Shown here one piece after another: positions 14,223-24,561 of a stretch of DNA of 64,000 nt; the first letter of the stretch is position 1; every line of letters starts with the position of its first letter. The stretch is from Setoptus koraiensis. Its lineage: Eukaryota; Arthropoda. The notes beneath the pieces are model-generated. The model made no database searches and was not told the DNA's origin. It saw only the letters and a list, made by a program, of their open reading frames with translations. Made by a program: the position numbers and the translations under genes. The DNA lies in contig CM106586.1 of the NCBI GenBank assembly GCA_048013815.1, positions 7,440,001 to 7,504,000 of the forward strand, written 5' to 3'.

Positions 14223-14376
14223 AGTCGAATAACTTTATCTTGGCTGCGTTGCTGCAAGATTTTATCACCTACAACGGTGAAAATGGATACGCTAGCACAC
14301 GCTATATTTAATGAGTGTCTAGCGTATGCAAGAAATGCCACTCGTTAGCCAGATAAGTTCTTCAGAAAATTCGACT
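14223..14376. repeat. Nested imperfect inverted repeat (fold-back)
   Basis: An inner stem pairs 14287-14300 (atacgctagcacac) with 14315-14327 (gtgtctagcgtat), one mismatch or bulge. An outer stem pairs agtcgaat and aacttTatct-ggct at 14223-14245 with agccagataagttc and attcgact at 14347-14376. No open frame. It could be a small non-autonomous fold-back or MITE remnant, or a structured transcript. Confidence 0.4.
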
Positions 14377-14437
14377 AGAAATTTATCAGGGCAGGAATTT
14401 ACTGATCGTCACATCAATCAAGCTAACGGTCACTAGT

Positions 14438-14538
14438 CGACACTTGTATGATTAATGAGAAAATAACAAAACGGTGATGAGAATAGTTGATTATTGTTAT
14501 TGTCTTGTTATTTTCTTTATTTAGCCATACAAGTGTCG
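14438..14538. ncRNA. Candidate pre-miRNA-like hairpin
   Basis: Arms 14438-14469 and 14505-14538 pair over about 32-34 nt with a few bulges: cgacacttgtatg pairs exactly with catacaagtgtcg, and agaaaataacaa with ttgttattttct. The loop is about 35 nt. Length, loop and imperfect pairing resemble an animal pre-miRNA, but it matches no conserved miRNA I can recall. A MITE-like fold-back is the alternative, given the second inverted repeat only 60 bp to the left. Confidence 0.3.
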
Positions 14539-16612
14539 TAAGAAAGCTAGAAATTTTCTGGTTTCTATGCTTAAATTTGTGGAAATTTTGATTGCCCACA
14601 AAGATCTAGGCCGATAATGGGCAATGTCAAAAAAGCGAAAAGGGTGCCCGCTCAACACACTGCCCTACCTTACTCCTGTTAAATATTCAGTACACATGCT
14701 TCACTGTGATAAACTACTAATGCCAATTTTCCCTAATACAGTGGACACACAAGTTTCAAATCAAAGAGTTTGGTTGTGCTGTTGAGGCAACATTTGCTGG
14801 ATTGAATACAGATAATCTGGAACAATGGATAATCTGGACAAGCTCATTGAGTGTGTGCAATCAGACACGTAACTGGTAGACTCAGCAGAACTATATTATA
14901 GACAGAACTAGGAAGCACAAGAGCATTCGGAGAATGGTATTAGCCACTACTGTTTAATTACAAGATATCAATCAAACTAATCTTGGTCGAAGCTTCTTCT
15001 CATCAATCATCATTTAGTCAAATGATATATTCTTTGATTTAATCTATGATCTTACAGTTAAAGAAGCGTGGGCAAAGTGGAAGATGGTTATAGCCAGGAC
15101 AATTATAAGAAGAAGAAGTCATTTTGATCCAATGTTCAAATAATTTAGGTAGGTCTGATATTTAAAGTTTATAGATTTCTTCCCCTCATCAGCACAATCT
15201 CACACTAGCCCCAATAGTCACTAGTATGTGAAAGGCAATGTATTGATGCGTCTGTCTCTGTCTATCTTTGTCTTTGTCTGGCCATATACTAACTGTGTGT
15301 ATGTTTATGTATATTCAAACATTCGCATAAATATTCTAAAAGGTAGAAGCTAACGTTTTACATCCATCATCTGTTATCGAACTCAATGATTACAACTAGG
15401 CACATTAATTAAACACTTATGGTTAGAATAAGGCACACTGTTGCTCCTAACTCATACTGCGCCAAATATTCGGCCAACAACTTTTTCAACAAATATAGCA
15501 TGAGAATAAATCAACAGGTATTGTGATAGTTGGGAGATAAGACAAGGTTGGTCGTTTCAACGTTATAGTAGTAAGGTTGAAGCACACACCAACTAACAGG
15601 GGCTCATACCTTGTGTAATAGTTAGGATCGGACAAGGCAGGATAGAAAATATATTAGAGTCAACAACAGCAAATGCGTGTGTCAATCAATTACGAATTAA
15701 TTAATTGATACAACAATATAGATAGTAAAACATTTATAGGCACAAACAAAGTTCTTTCAACCTTGCCGCCGTTGGACAAGTTCCAGTTAGACACTACCAG
15801 CACTGCTAGTGTCCAACTAGTGTGGCGTGGTTTTCTTTTTTTGCAATTCACAGTTGTGACTGTATATGAAAGGCCATTAGGTCTGATAGGAAGAAGATGA
15901 GCGTGATTAGTATCAGATTATTATTATTATTTGACTATTGGAACCATCTAATTAATCAAGCTGGTGTTGTTATTATCTATGGTAGTAGTGGTGTTGAGAA
16001 AAGAAACATTTCATAGTCGTTTAGATAGTTAGAGACAGTGTTTGAGACTGCGATCAGCAGTCAGCAATGGCTCAAAAGAACAACCAAAGAAAATGGTACA
16101 TCAAGTTAGATGGTATCTAGAGTGCAGTCAGCATACAGTATGGATATCCAGTCAGTCAGCCGGGCCGGCCGGCTTAGACAAATGAGTTAGGTAATGCGCG
16201 ACCCCGTTTAAAGAGAAGCAGATACAGATAGTAGATAAGAAGAAGAAGCTAATGTTGTGAATGCGAACCACCGACACATGATGATGATCAGAGACACGCA
16301 GAAAAAGAGAGACAGCCAGGTAGAGGAGGAGCAAAGAGGACGGAGGCTAATATTAGCGGAACAAGAAGCGCATAATTGAAATTCATCATCATCATTAGAA
16401 TCACCTAGCTAGCCATAGGTAATTACAATCAATAATCATGTGTGTTGTGCCACAATTGCTATCACTGCTGCCCAAATGTTAATCATCAAACTAAACTCTA
16501 CTATCAATTACTATTACAGAGCAGCCTAATCACAACAACAACAACACACACATACTAGTTGGTTGATACACCCTTACAAAGCACTGCCTATACCACGTTA
16601 GATGGACAAAGG

Positions 16613-16620
16613 TATAAAAG
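16613..16620 (+). promoter_or_regulatory. Orphan TATA box (TATAAAAG)
   Basis: Strong TATAAAAG consensus with no recognised coding gene downstream. It could start a non-coding transcript or a distant 5' exon; it may also be chance in AT-rich DNA. Confidence 0.25.
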
Positions 16621-17127
16621 TATACACGCCCACTCGTTAAGGTTGTTGGACCATCGACACATCGACAGGTTCACACTTCATAAGGAAGCAGTAGCAGTGT
16701 TGAGAAGCGAGAATTCAATTTGATCAGAATCAATTCTTGCATTCTTCAAATTCATTTGATTCATTGTAATAATAATCTCATGCTCATTTGATGTTTGCCT
16801 CTATGGGCAGCGCAAGATATCCAGCGATATAGTCCGTACATACAAATTAAACCTCCACGAATAGTAGGAAGGCAATCAAATAACGCTACCAGACGGACCC
16901 CTCTGGCGTATCTATTAGCATTATTGTAGCAATTATCAGAAATTCTCATGGCACGAGTCTATTGAGAATTACGCTAGCGTGGATTGAATGACCGTCAGCA
17001 GTGTGCTAGCAGTCACATACACAGACATTCCTCTTGGCCTTTTGAATATTCAATTGATATCGTCCTTATCTATTTAAAAAGATATCTAAATAGTAGAGCT
17101 TCATTGACCACTCAACTTATCACGGGG

Positions 17128-17256
17128 CTCTCTCTCTCCCTCCCTTCAGCTGGCTCCCTCTCCCTCCCTCCCTCCCTTCAGCTGGCTCTCTCTCCCTCCC
17201 TTCAGCTCGCTCTCTCAGTCCCTCCCTTTAGCTCGCGCTCTCTCCCTCTCTCGGCT
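17128..17256. repeat. Pyrimidine-rich tandem repeat
   Basis: About four imperfect units of roughly 30 bp built on CTCCCTCCCTTCAGCTGGCT. The open frame across it encodes only Leu/Ser/Pro repeats and is not a gene. A related unit lies in reverse orientation at 21397-21438. Confidence 0.85.
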
Positions 17257-18884
17257 TCCTGACGACCAGCGATATTGATCGTTGTCCTATAAAATTGTGC
17301 AATTTATACTCATCATATAGGCTATTTAGTGCGATTTGTCGGAGAGGTGAACCAGTATATGGATCAGGCACACAAATTTATGATTATAAGCGACTGTAAA
17401 CTAATAACACAGCTTTACTAATGATTATACAATGCTCTGAAGACTTGAACCGCAACCAATAATATAAACGAAAAGTCGAACTCATGGTATAATCAAAGAT
17501 GAACAACCAGGAGATGACCTACTCCTGAATAATGATCATTTGAGAGCAAGACCGGACTACTTCACTTGTCAGTTAGTTGGCGAAATATGCACAATCATTT
17601 ATATTGGGCAAAGCAACTAATGTCTGGTTTACTAATGATATTAGTCTTAGTTCAATAATGTCAGATTCTATTTATGACAATTAATCTTGATTGATTAAGA
17701 GTCCAAGACAAAAGCTATTTCAATGATATTCTATACAAATAAGAGAACCTATTCGAATCTAATTAGCTGCATAATGGTAGGTATATTAATTTCAACATTA
17801 TAACTATAAATACTAGCACAAGATTGCTATACAAATACAAAACTCGGATTATATTTTAGTAGGGCCAAATTTTTTAAGCTTCCATTGCTAAACAAAGAAG
17901 CAACCGACTTTCGAATTTCTGTCCAAGATTGACCAAAATAGACTGGTTTGCAAAGAATAAATCGACGTGTGCCGAGCACTAATGCGTGTTCTTTCTAATT
18001 TATTCTTTATAGTTTGCAAAATGTAATGTACGTGAAGCCAGCGTTCGCATGATGAAATACGTTCTTGTAGACGCTATAACAAGAGAGACTAAAGAATGGA
18101 CTATGAAAACCACACAATCTTGGTTTATGACGAGTTTTCCCTTACTGATATCTCAGAACCGACTGTAAATAAAACTCGAGTTTTGTCGTACTTGGTAAGT
18201 GGGTTCAATTTTGCCTTGTCTTGCGAAGTACCATTTACAGAGTATGTACATGGGATTCGCTGATATCACTTGCGAAGTTAATATTTGCTGATACCAGCAA
18301 AAACTACTCTTGCTTAGTTTCAGACTATTGTCCGATATATTATGGCAAATATTATGGCAAATATTATCAACGTCATTTGATTTGAGGTTAGCCACAATCA
18401 CTGTCTGGTCGTTTTCATGTGTTGAATCGATATCGAGCCCTCTTAAATTTGAACCATAACACCACGCAAATCATCGGTTATAGATGACCGGTGATAATCG
18501 TAAGCTAATTATAGCGATTAGAATATTGCGAAATTGTTTTTATCAAAAAAATCAGCAGGCATCGCTTGTGTTTCTAATCTGGATGAATAAATAAATCTGT
18601 TTGTATAACACACAACTTACTCAATCGTTCGAGTATCCCAGGTGTATTGCAAATTTTGCACTTGTTGACTTTTGCCATATAAAAGTTGTTTATTGTATGC
18701 ACATACACACACACCTATCACTAATTAAGCTAATGAAGGTATAAGTACCATCTACACACATACACTGTCTGAGGTTGTTTGGCGTCTATTGTGAAGAGAA
18801 AAGCAGCCGCAAGTAGGAAGAGACCAGATGATACTCATTAAGTTGATTATCAATTGTATATTGTGTGTTGATTTCAAGATTGAT

Positions 18885-18999
18885 TATCATCCAATCGAAT
18901 CCAATCGAATCTAATTCACTCCATTCCACTCCTCAATCGAATTCAACCTAATCCGATCCAATCAAATTAAACCGAGCCAAACCAAATCAAACCAAATCA
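18885..18999. repeat. Degenerate short tandem repeat (atccaatcga-like)
   Basis: Many imperfect copies of a 9-10 bp unit (atccaatcga, accaaatca) in a row; non-coding. Confidence 0.6.
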
Positions 19000-19678
19000 T
19001 CTAGCAGTCGGTGAGTGCAGTTGATTAAAATAAATCCAATCATCTGTTGAATCGAATCGGATAAAATGAGAAGAGAGGAAGAAAGAAAAATTGCGAATGT
19101 GTTTTGTATGTGTGTATTATTAATTCCAATGATGATACTGCTCATTGCAGTAAATTAATGACTGCCTAATGATTGTTGTGTGATGCTTGATTTGACGTTT
19201 GTATCCCTTTATATCAAATCGGCGGCATGATTTCTTGATTGAAGCATGATTGACTTAATTGTGATGAACGCATGCTCACATCATTTATTATGCTTGCCAA
19301 CTTTCAATGTAACGACTGTCTTCAAGTCTTTGTCATTGCCGGCACGGATCGTTGGCACGGATTGTTGCGTAACAGTTGCATCAAGAATTATTAGAATAAC
19401 GATTAGCATTCGCTTCGATGATGACTATTATTGTTATCTGTAACAGGTGATTCCAGAATTAACACATCATGATAAATAGCGGCCACAGTATGCCTAAATA
19501 GACGATAGGTACCTGGTGGCCGTCGTTGGCAATGCTCGCTAAACGCGAAGCCCATTCTAGGCAATCGAGGATCCACATGCAAGCGATTTTGTATACGGAC
19601 CATTGTGTGTTTTCTTTGTTCGTCGTTTGATTAGCGTTGCCCCTGTGAAGTGGCGTGGAATTCGCGTAGTTTTCGTCG

Positions 19679-20411
19679 TTACTGTACCTCAAATTGTGCT
19701 ATGCCCACCTGTTCTCCTTCATTGGCGCAGGTATAGATGGCTCCACCTGTGCTTGGACAAATAAAATACATACCTGTTGTTTGGAAAAGTGTGCGCGCTT
19801 CTTTAGTTCGTTCGTTAATTAAGACTCCCGACTCGGGAGTATAATTACCAGCATCAAATGGCAACAAATTAGCCATTAAATGACGCCCACCGGTCGTCAA
19901 TCAGAAACTAGCGAACAAAAGCGAGATTGATAAGAAGAATTGACCAACAAGCTCTAGCTACCGTATATCATTATTTACGACCCATGGCTTCTACTGTCAA
20001 GTTTCATTGCAAACAGTTTTTGACCGAGACAATAACAGCCTTGCTCCATTATTTGACGTAATGCGGTCGGTTTCAAAGAAGTTTCAATTGTTTAGGTTGG
20101 CTCTAAAGTTGTTTAATTGTTTTCATTCGAATCTCTGCACTTATTGCCTCTTGATGACTTCTTCTAATTTCTACTTTGGCCGCATATTCGAAAACTCGAC
20201 TAGTGAAAAAATCCCTAAATCCAATTAGGCTAATTGATTGCCAATCATTTATCAAGTCTTGAGACTGCGTACTAAAGTAGCGAGAGGTGTGATCGACATT
20301 AAATTTATTCTCCATCAACAGCCAAACCGTGCGATTCTCAGCCTCGAGAATGGACTCAAGGCAGTCAATCGGAGACGGTAGCTGCTCTTCGATCCATCTC
20401 GGCACAGACAA
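19679..20411 (-). other. Unrecognised minus-strand open frames
   Basis: Two frames, 20103-20411 (102 codons, starting MSVPRWIEEQLPSPID) and 19679-19900 (73 codons, containing MANLLPFDAGNYTPESGVL), have a complex, protein-like composition unlike the low-complexity frames nearby. GTATGT after an ACAG at about 19770 could be a splice donor. I recognise no family and see no clear way they join. They could be exons of a lineage-specific gene, relics of an old element, or chance. Confidence 0.2.
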
Positions 20412-21396
20412 TTAGCGTTACTGCCAAATTAACAGCGATATCTGTGTAGTATTCAGATATTCTGTCACAGATGACTTTGCATAACTGTCACTTAACATGC
20501 GGTTTAGTTTGTGGAGATCCATTATATCAATTATGGCGAAAGAATTGTTGCGCCACGCGCGATCTCAGACAACGATAGCTCTATAATCATTGTTTGTGTG
20601 AAATCAAACAATGATCAGCAACATATACTGATTTTACTACCAATTCATGGTGTGGACTATTATACATAACCAACGGAATGTTAATAGAATAATTAATGGA
20701 TAGATAAAATGCGAGCACTCAGCAGAACTAAGCATGTGTCAAACTGATACAGTGTGATGATGGTCCAACAGAGGACAGAACACACAAATTCCAGCCGATG
20801 TGATTTCTTGTTCTAGTGCAGTGATTTTATAGAACTAAAATTAGATTTTTATGGAATCTACATTATTTATGTAAGAATTAGTAACATGCTACTAAATGTT
20901 TCAAAAGTACGCGCTTGTTGCCTAGAGTGTAATAGTAGAATATGTTAAATATGAGTGCTGGAGAGGCTTCATAATCAAAGAGCACGTCTGCAAAGTCAAT
21001 GGAAAATCCACTGTCTGTAAGTCTGAGGAGTTCTGCGATGATCCCTTTTGTCATGGTCATTGGTACATCAGACCAATAGTCTCGTGGCGCCAGCAACATT
21101 CGTTGTAGTTGAGATCATCTCACAGTGATACTGCGCACAACGATGCTGTGAAGGGCAGCAAGTTGACGATATTAACATACATACCAGACATAAAATAATA
21201 TTGTTGGCGCAGAGGATATGGTTGACAAACAATGAGTGACAACACTGTTTTGTAAAGTTTTCTTTAGGGCCCACTTATTTCGTCAGATAGAGTCAGTGTG
21301 CTTCATCTGTTTTTGGTTCTCGCCACACTGATGTCTGAAGCCAATTAGATATAGATTAATTATTATTTGCTTACTAATGATGATTGGTGGGTGAAC

Positions 21397-21438
21397 GAGA
21401 GAGAGAGAGAGCTGAAGGGAGGGAGGGAGAGAGATAGC
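21397..21438. repeat. Purine-rich repeat, reverse copy of the 17.1 kb unit
   Basis: AGAGAGCTGAAGGGAGGGAG is the reverse complement of the core unit at 17128-17256. Confidence 0.7.
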
Positions 21439-22888
21439 TGCCTCGTTCAAACAAGCAACAGCATGAACGATGGCAGTGTGAGCGATAACTTGTAGATATT
21501 ATCAGACTGATGATTATCTTAGGGGGGTCAGTCATGTCAACTTGATTGTTTAGCGCAAGCATGACGATCATGACTTGTTGTTGTTAATGCGACAATGTAC
21601 AATATGGGTGAAAATGTGCGCACGTTGATAATGAAGAGAGGGGGGGGGGGAGGTTTTCTAAATGATGATGGTGAAGAATTTCTTTTCTTTTTGGTGCCAT
21701 CTTATTATAACTCGATAGAGCGAGCTGTTCTGCTACACTACACGGGGTGTAGAAAAACATAATTTTGTTATGATAGTTGAGCACAGACGATAGTGTTGAA
21801 AGTGATGATGGTAGAGTTTTGTGAGCCTAAAGATCTGAAATAATTACGATAGCCATAATGTGGTAGCTGCAGTAGTGAAAATAATTTGAAGCAATTAGGC
21901 TACAATGATGAATTGTAGTAAATTGAGCATAGCTCACACACAAATAACACACAGACAAACAGACAGGCGCCCATAATTTGAGTTTTCCTCTCTTGTATGG
22001 CTAAAGCTGGCATATTATAAGAGACACAAATGATACAAATGCAAGTGCTGCTGACTGTACGCCGTTCCTATGGCAACAATGATGATGTGACATATTAAGC
22101 AGACAGGATGATTAATTGAGCGTGCTGATCGCCCACTATTAGCTTGATGATTGTAGATCTCCCAGGGAGATGGTATTGCAGTTGCGCGAGTTTTTGGAGG
22201 GCGTCGTGCTGAGTTGCGTGGCTGAGGTCGTTAGGTCGCGTTATGTGTGTGTGCATGTTATGGTTCGGATTGCTAGATAAACAACATTGTATATGTGAGA
22301 GGTTAATATTGGCAACAGTATCGCGGCCGTCGTATAATTAGTAATAGACAATATATCAATTTGCTTCGATTGTCACTTCTCTTGTGATGTTCATGCTACG
22401 AATGTTTCATCTCGTTTTGTCATATTACAACGCGATTGCAGCCGACGATTGCGCGATCATTGCCACCAATGATTGTCCAATGATTATTGTCCTTACATGT
22501 TGTCCGGTAATTATGATGTTGTCGACAAAATTTAATAACAATTTATCCGCGAGACTATTGTTGTTGACAGTGATAATAATAACAGTAATAAAATTCTGCG
22601 AATATTCCTGATATTTCTAGAGTGAATAGTTGCGAATGAGAGGGATACAATTCGATTGTGGACACAATTCGATTGCGGATGCAATTCGATTGTGAGGTCA
22701 AGGCACCGCACAACAAAGAAACTGAAAATCGAATCACGTAAGCGAGCGGCCGCTCGTGGCGCACAGAAGGTGCCCGTTGTTCGCGGCTGTGCGCAAAGAG
22801 TGCACTGCGTGCGGCGACAAATAGAGCGTGATTTACAACTGATTACAATTGTGCTAATTGGCACACTTTTGTCAATTCAATTTAAATC

Positions 22889-22921
22889 TATAAACTGTCG
22901 TTAGTGAGCCGCTTGTGTGCG
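22889..22921 (+). promoter_or_regulatory. TATAAA plus 19-bp motif shared with Msx upstream region
   Basis: TATAAA at 22889-22894, then at 22903-22921 the same agtgagccgcttgtgtgcg found behind the TATA-like box of Msx. Possible distal or alternative promoter of the Smaug-like gene, 510 bp downstream. Confidence 0.35.
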
Positions 22922-23193
22922 TGCCCGGCTCACGCTGTTGGTGCAAAAATGTTATTGTTGCACGCAGAAACACGCAACAAGTAATCCATGTTTTTTGTGT
23001 GTGTCATCCTGTGTGTAAGTGAGCGCGACAAACAAACAGACAAACGGACAATTCAATAATTGAATCTCAATTCCAATTGGCACTGTGAAATTGTATTATA
23101 TTAGTTGAGATTATCCACGCCAACATTCGAGCATTGTTTAGAACATCGGCCTGGATGCCTTTGTTTGCTTGTATGTCCGTCACAATTCAATCA

Positions 23194-23201
23194 TATATAA
23201 A
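23194..23201 (+). promoter_or_regulatory. TATA box of the Smaug-like gene
   Basis: TATATAAA about 240 bp ahead of the ATG at 23435, with no in-between coding sequence. It supports the short protein as the real product rather than the tail of a longer gene. Confidence 0.55.
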
Positions 23202-23434
23202 CACCACAATCGTCACCCAATAGCCAGTAATCTTGTTCGCGTTCATCATCCGACAACATCATCATCATCTAGCCGGCCCACCATCTAGAACATCGTCGCT
23301 GTCACCAACGCCATATATTACCAATCACTATCAATTATCATATTACTATTATCACTAGTATCACCACCATTAAATGACACCTATTGTAAGTCGGCATCAT
23401 CTAGAACTACAATTACATTAATTCACACAACAAC

Positions 23435-24527
23435 ATGGACGACATTCAAAGATGGCTCAAGAGTTTACGTTTACACAAATACTTCAATTTGTTCGCCCAG
23501 CTATCGTACGAACAAATGCTCAACCTAGATGATGATTATCTGGTGGCTCAAGGAGTCACCAAGGGAGCTAGAAACAAGATGCTGGTCAGTATACAGAAGC
23601 TTAAAGCACGAAAAAGTATATTAACAACTATGATATATGATATTCAACACAATAGCATATCCATTAAGGAGGCTCTCAATATATTAAAAGACATGCTTGT
23701 CACTCCTATGAACCCCATACACACGTCCGGTACATCATGCTCGTCACTGCCCGATTTATATGTGTCGAGATTTGGTCTGGTGATAGACAAGCTACTAGAA
23801 AGTGCCACGGCTGACCGAGCATGTTACACTATAGCATGTTCTATCATTGACGACTGCCTTAGGCATGACGTAAGTAACACTCCCCATCAACGTTGTAGCT
23901 TAACATCACTATTCACCTGTTATGCTACTATTAGTAAACGCTCAATCGGCCATATCTGGCCGTCGTGGCCGTATCGATTATAATTAGACTTGTGGCTCTC
24001 ATAATGCCTAGTCAGTCTCATAAATTACGCTCAATCAATCACTTCATTTCCCCCTATTAATATCTCATAACAATTTATTCTGTTTGTTTTCCTAATAGAT
24101 TTTTACTCCCCAACAAAAGGATATAATCGACAACTATCGGCAAAGACTACGCAAAACATGTGGACGTTATATATTTCAGCAATCAAATACAAATCCTAAA
24201 GCAAAACGACAGCACCCGTACAATGTTACAACTTCTCAAAAGCAGCCTATTGCTCCAAGAAATAGACAATTACAAAACCACAATCCTCGCATCAATATGG
24301 AAAACTCTATTTACGAGTGCTCTAGATTTAGTCCACACCCACATCTAACTACTGTTTCAAACAACATTCACCAGGCCTCGAAAACAACATCCAATGGATC
24401 GCCAAGCCCGACGTCGTCATCTGACCTTTCATTTTCAACTTCATCCTCGTTGACCTCTTATGGAGAGTATTCCCTACTGGGACCCGGTGCAACTTTTGAG
24501 CTTGAATGTTTAAGAAAACACCGCTAA
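23435..24527 (+). CDS. Compact Smaug/SAMD4-like post-transcriptional regulator
   Basis: Exons 23435-23869 and 24099-24527, with a 229-nt GT-AG phase-0 intron, encode 287 residues. Seen: SAM domain at residues 1-62 (IQRWLKSLRLHKYFNLFAQL, then VTKGARNKMLVSIQKLKARK), clearly of the Smaug class, followed by the helical PHAT-like region about 63-165. The second exon continues it (IFTPQQKDIIDNYRQRLRK), then comes a low-complexity Asn/Gln/Ser tail. Known family role: the SAM domain binds CNGG-loop hairpins (SREs) in mRNA and recruits the deadenylase and translational repressors in the cytoplasm. Fly Smaug (about 1,000 residues) and human SAMD4A (about 718) have long N-terminal regions; here the protein starts at the SAM domain. 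A TATA box 240 bp upstream and AATAAA 29 nt past the stop argue that the gene is complete and short. An upstream exon cannot be excluded. Confidence 0.88.
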
Positions 24528-24555
24528 AAAAAATTATATATACTTTTGTCACCAC

Positions 24556-24561
24556 AATAAA
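24556..24561 (+). terminator. Poly(A) signal of the Smaug-like gene
   Basis: AATAAA 29 nt after the stop codon. Confidence 0.6.

Larger units (their letters stand above)
8162..16612. other. Long gene-poor AT-rich region
   Basis: About 8.4 kb with no recognisable coding exon. Frames of 60-112 codons here (for example at 8336-8961) are of the size expected by chance and lack similarity. It contains a TA microsatellite and hairpins listed separately. It could hold enhancers of Msx; nothing in the sequence proves this. Confidence 0.5.
17257..22888. other. AT-rich region, no recognised gene
   Basis: About 5.6 kb without recognisable conserved coding sequence. Unrecognised minus-strand frames at 19403-20411 are described separately. 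Also contains a duplicated atggcaaatatt unit at 18340-18366. Confidence 0.45.
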
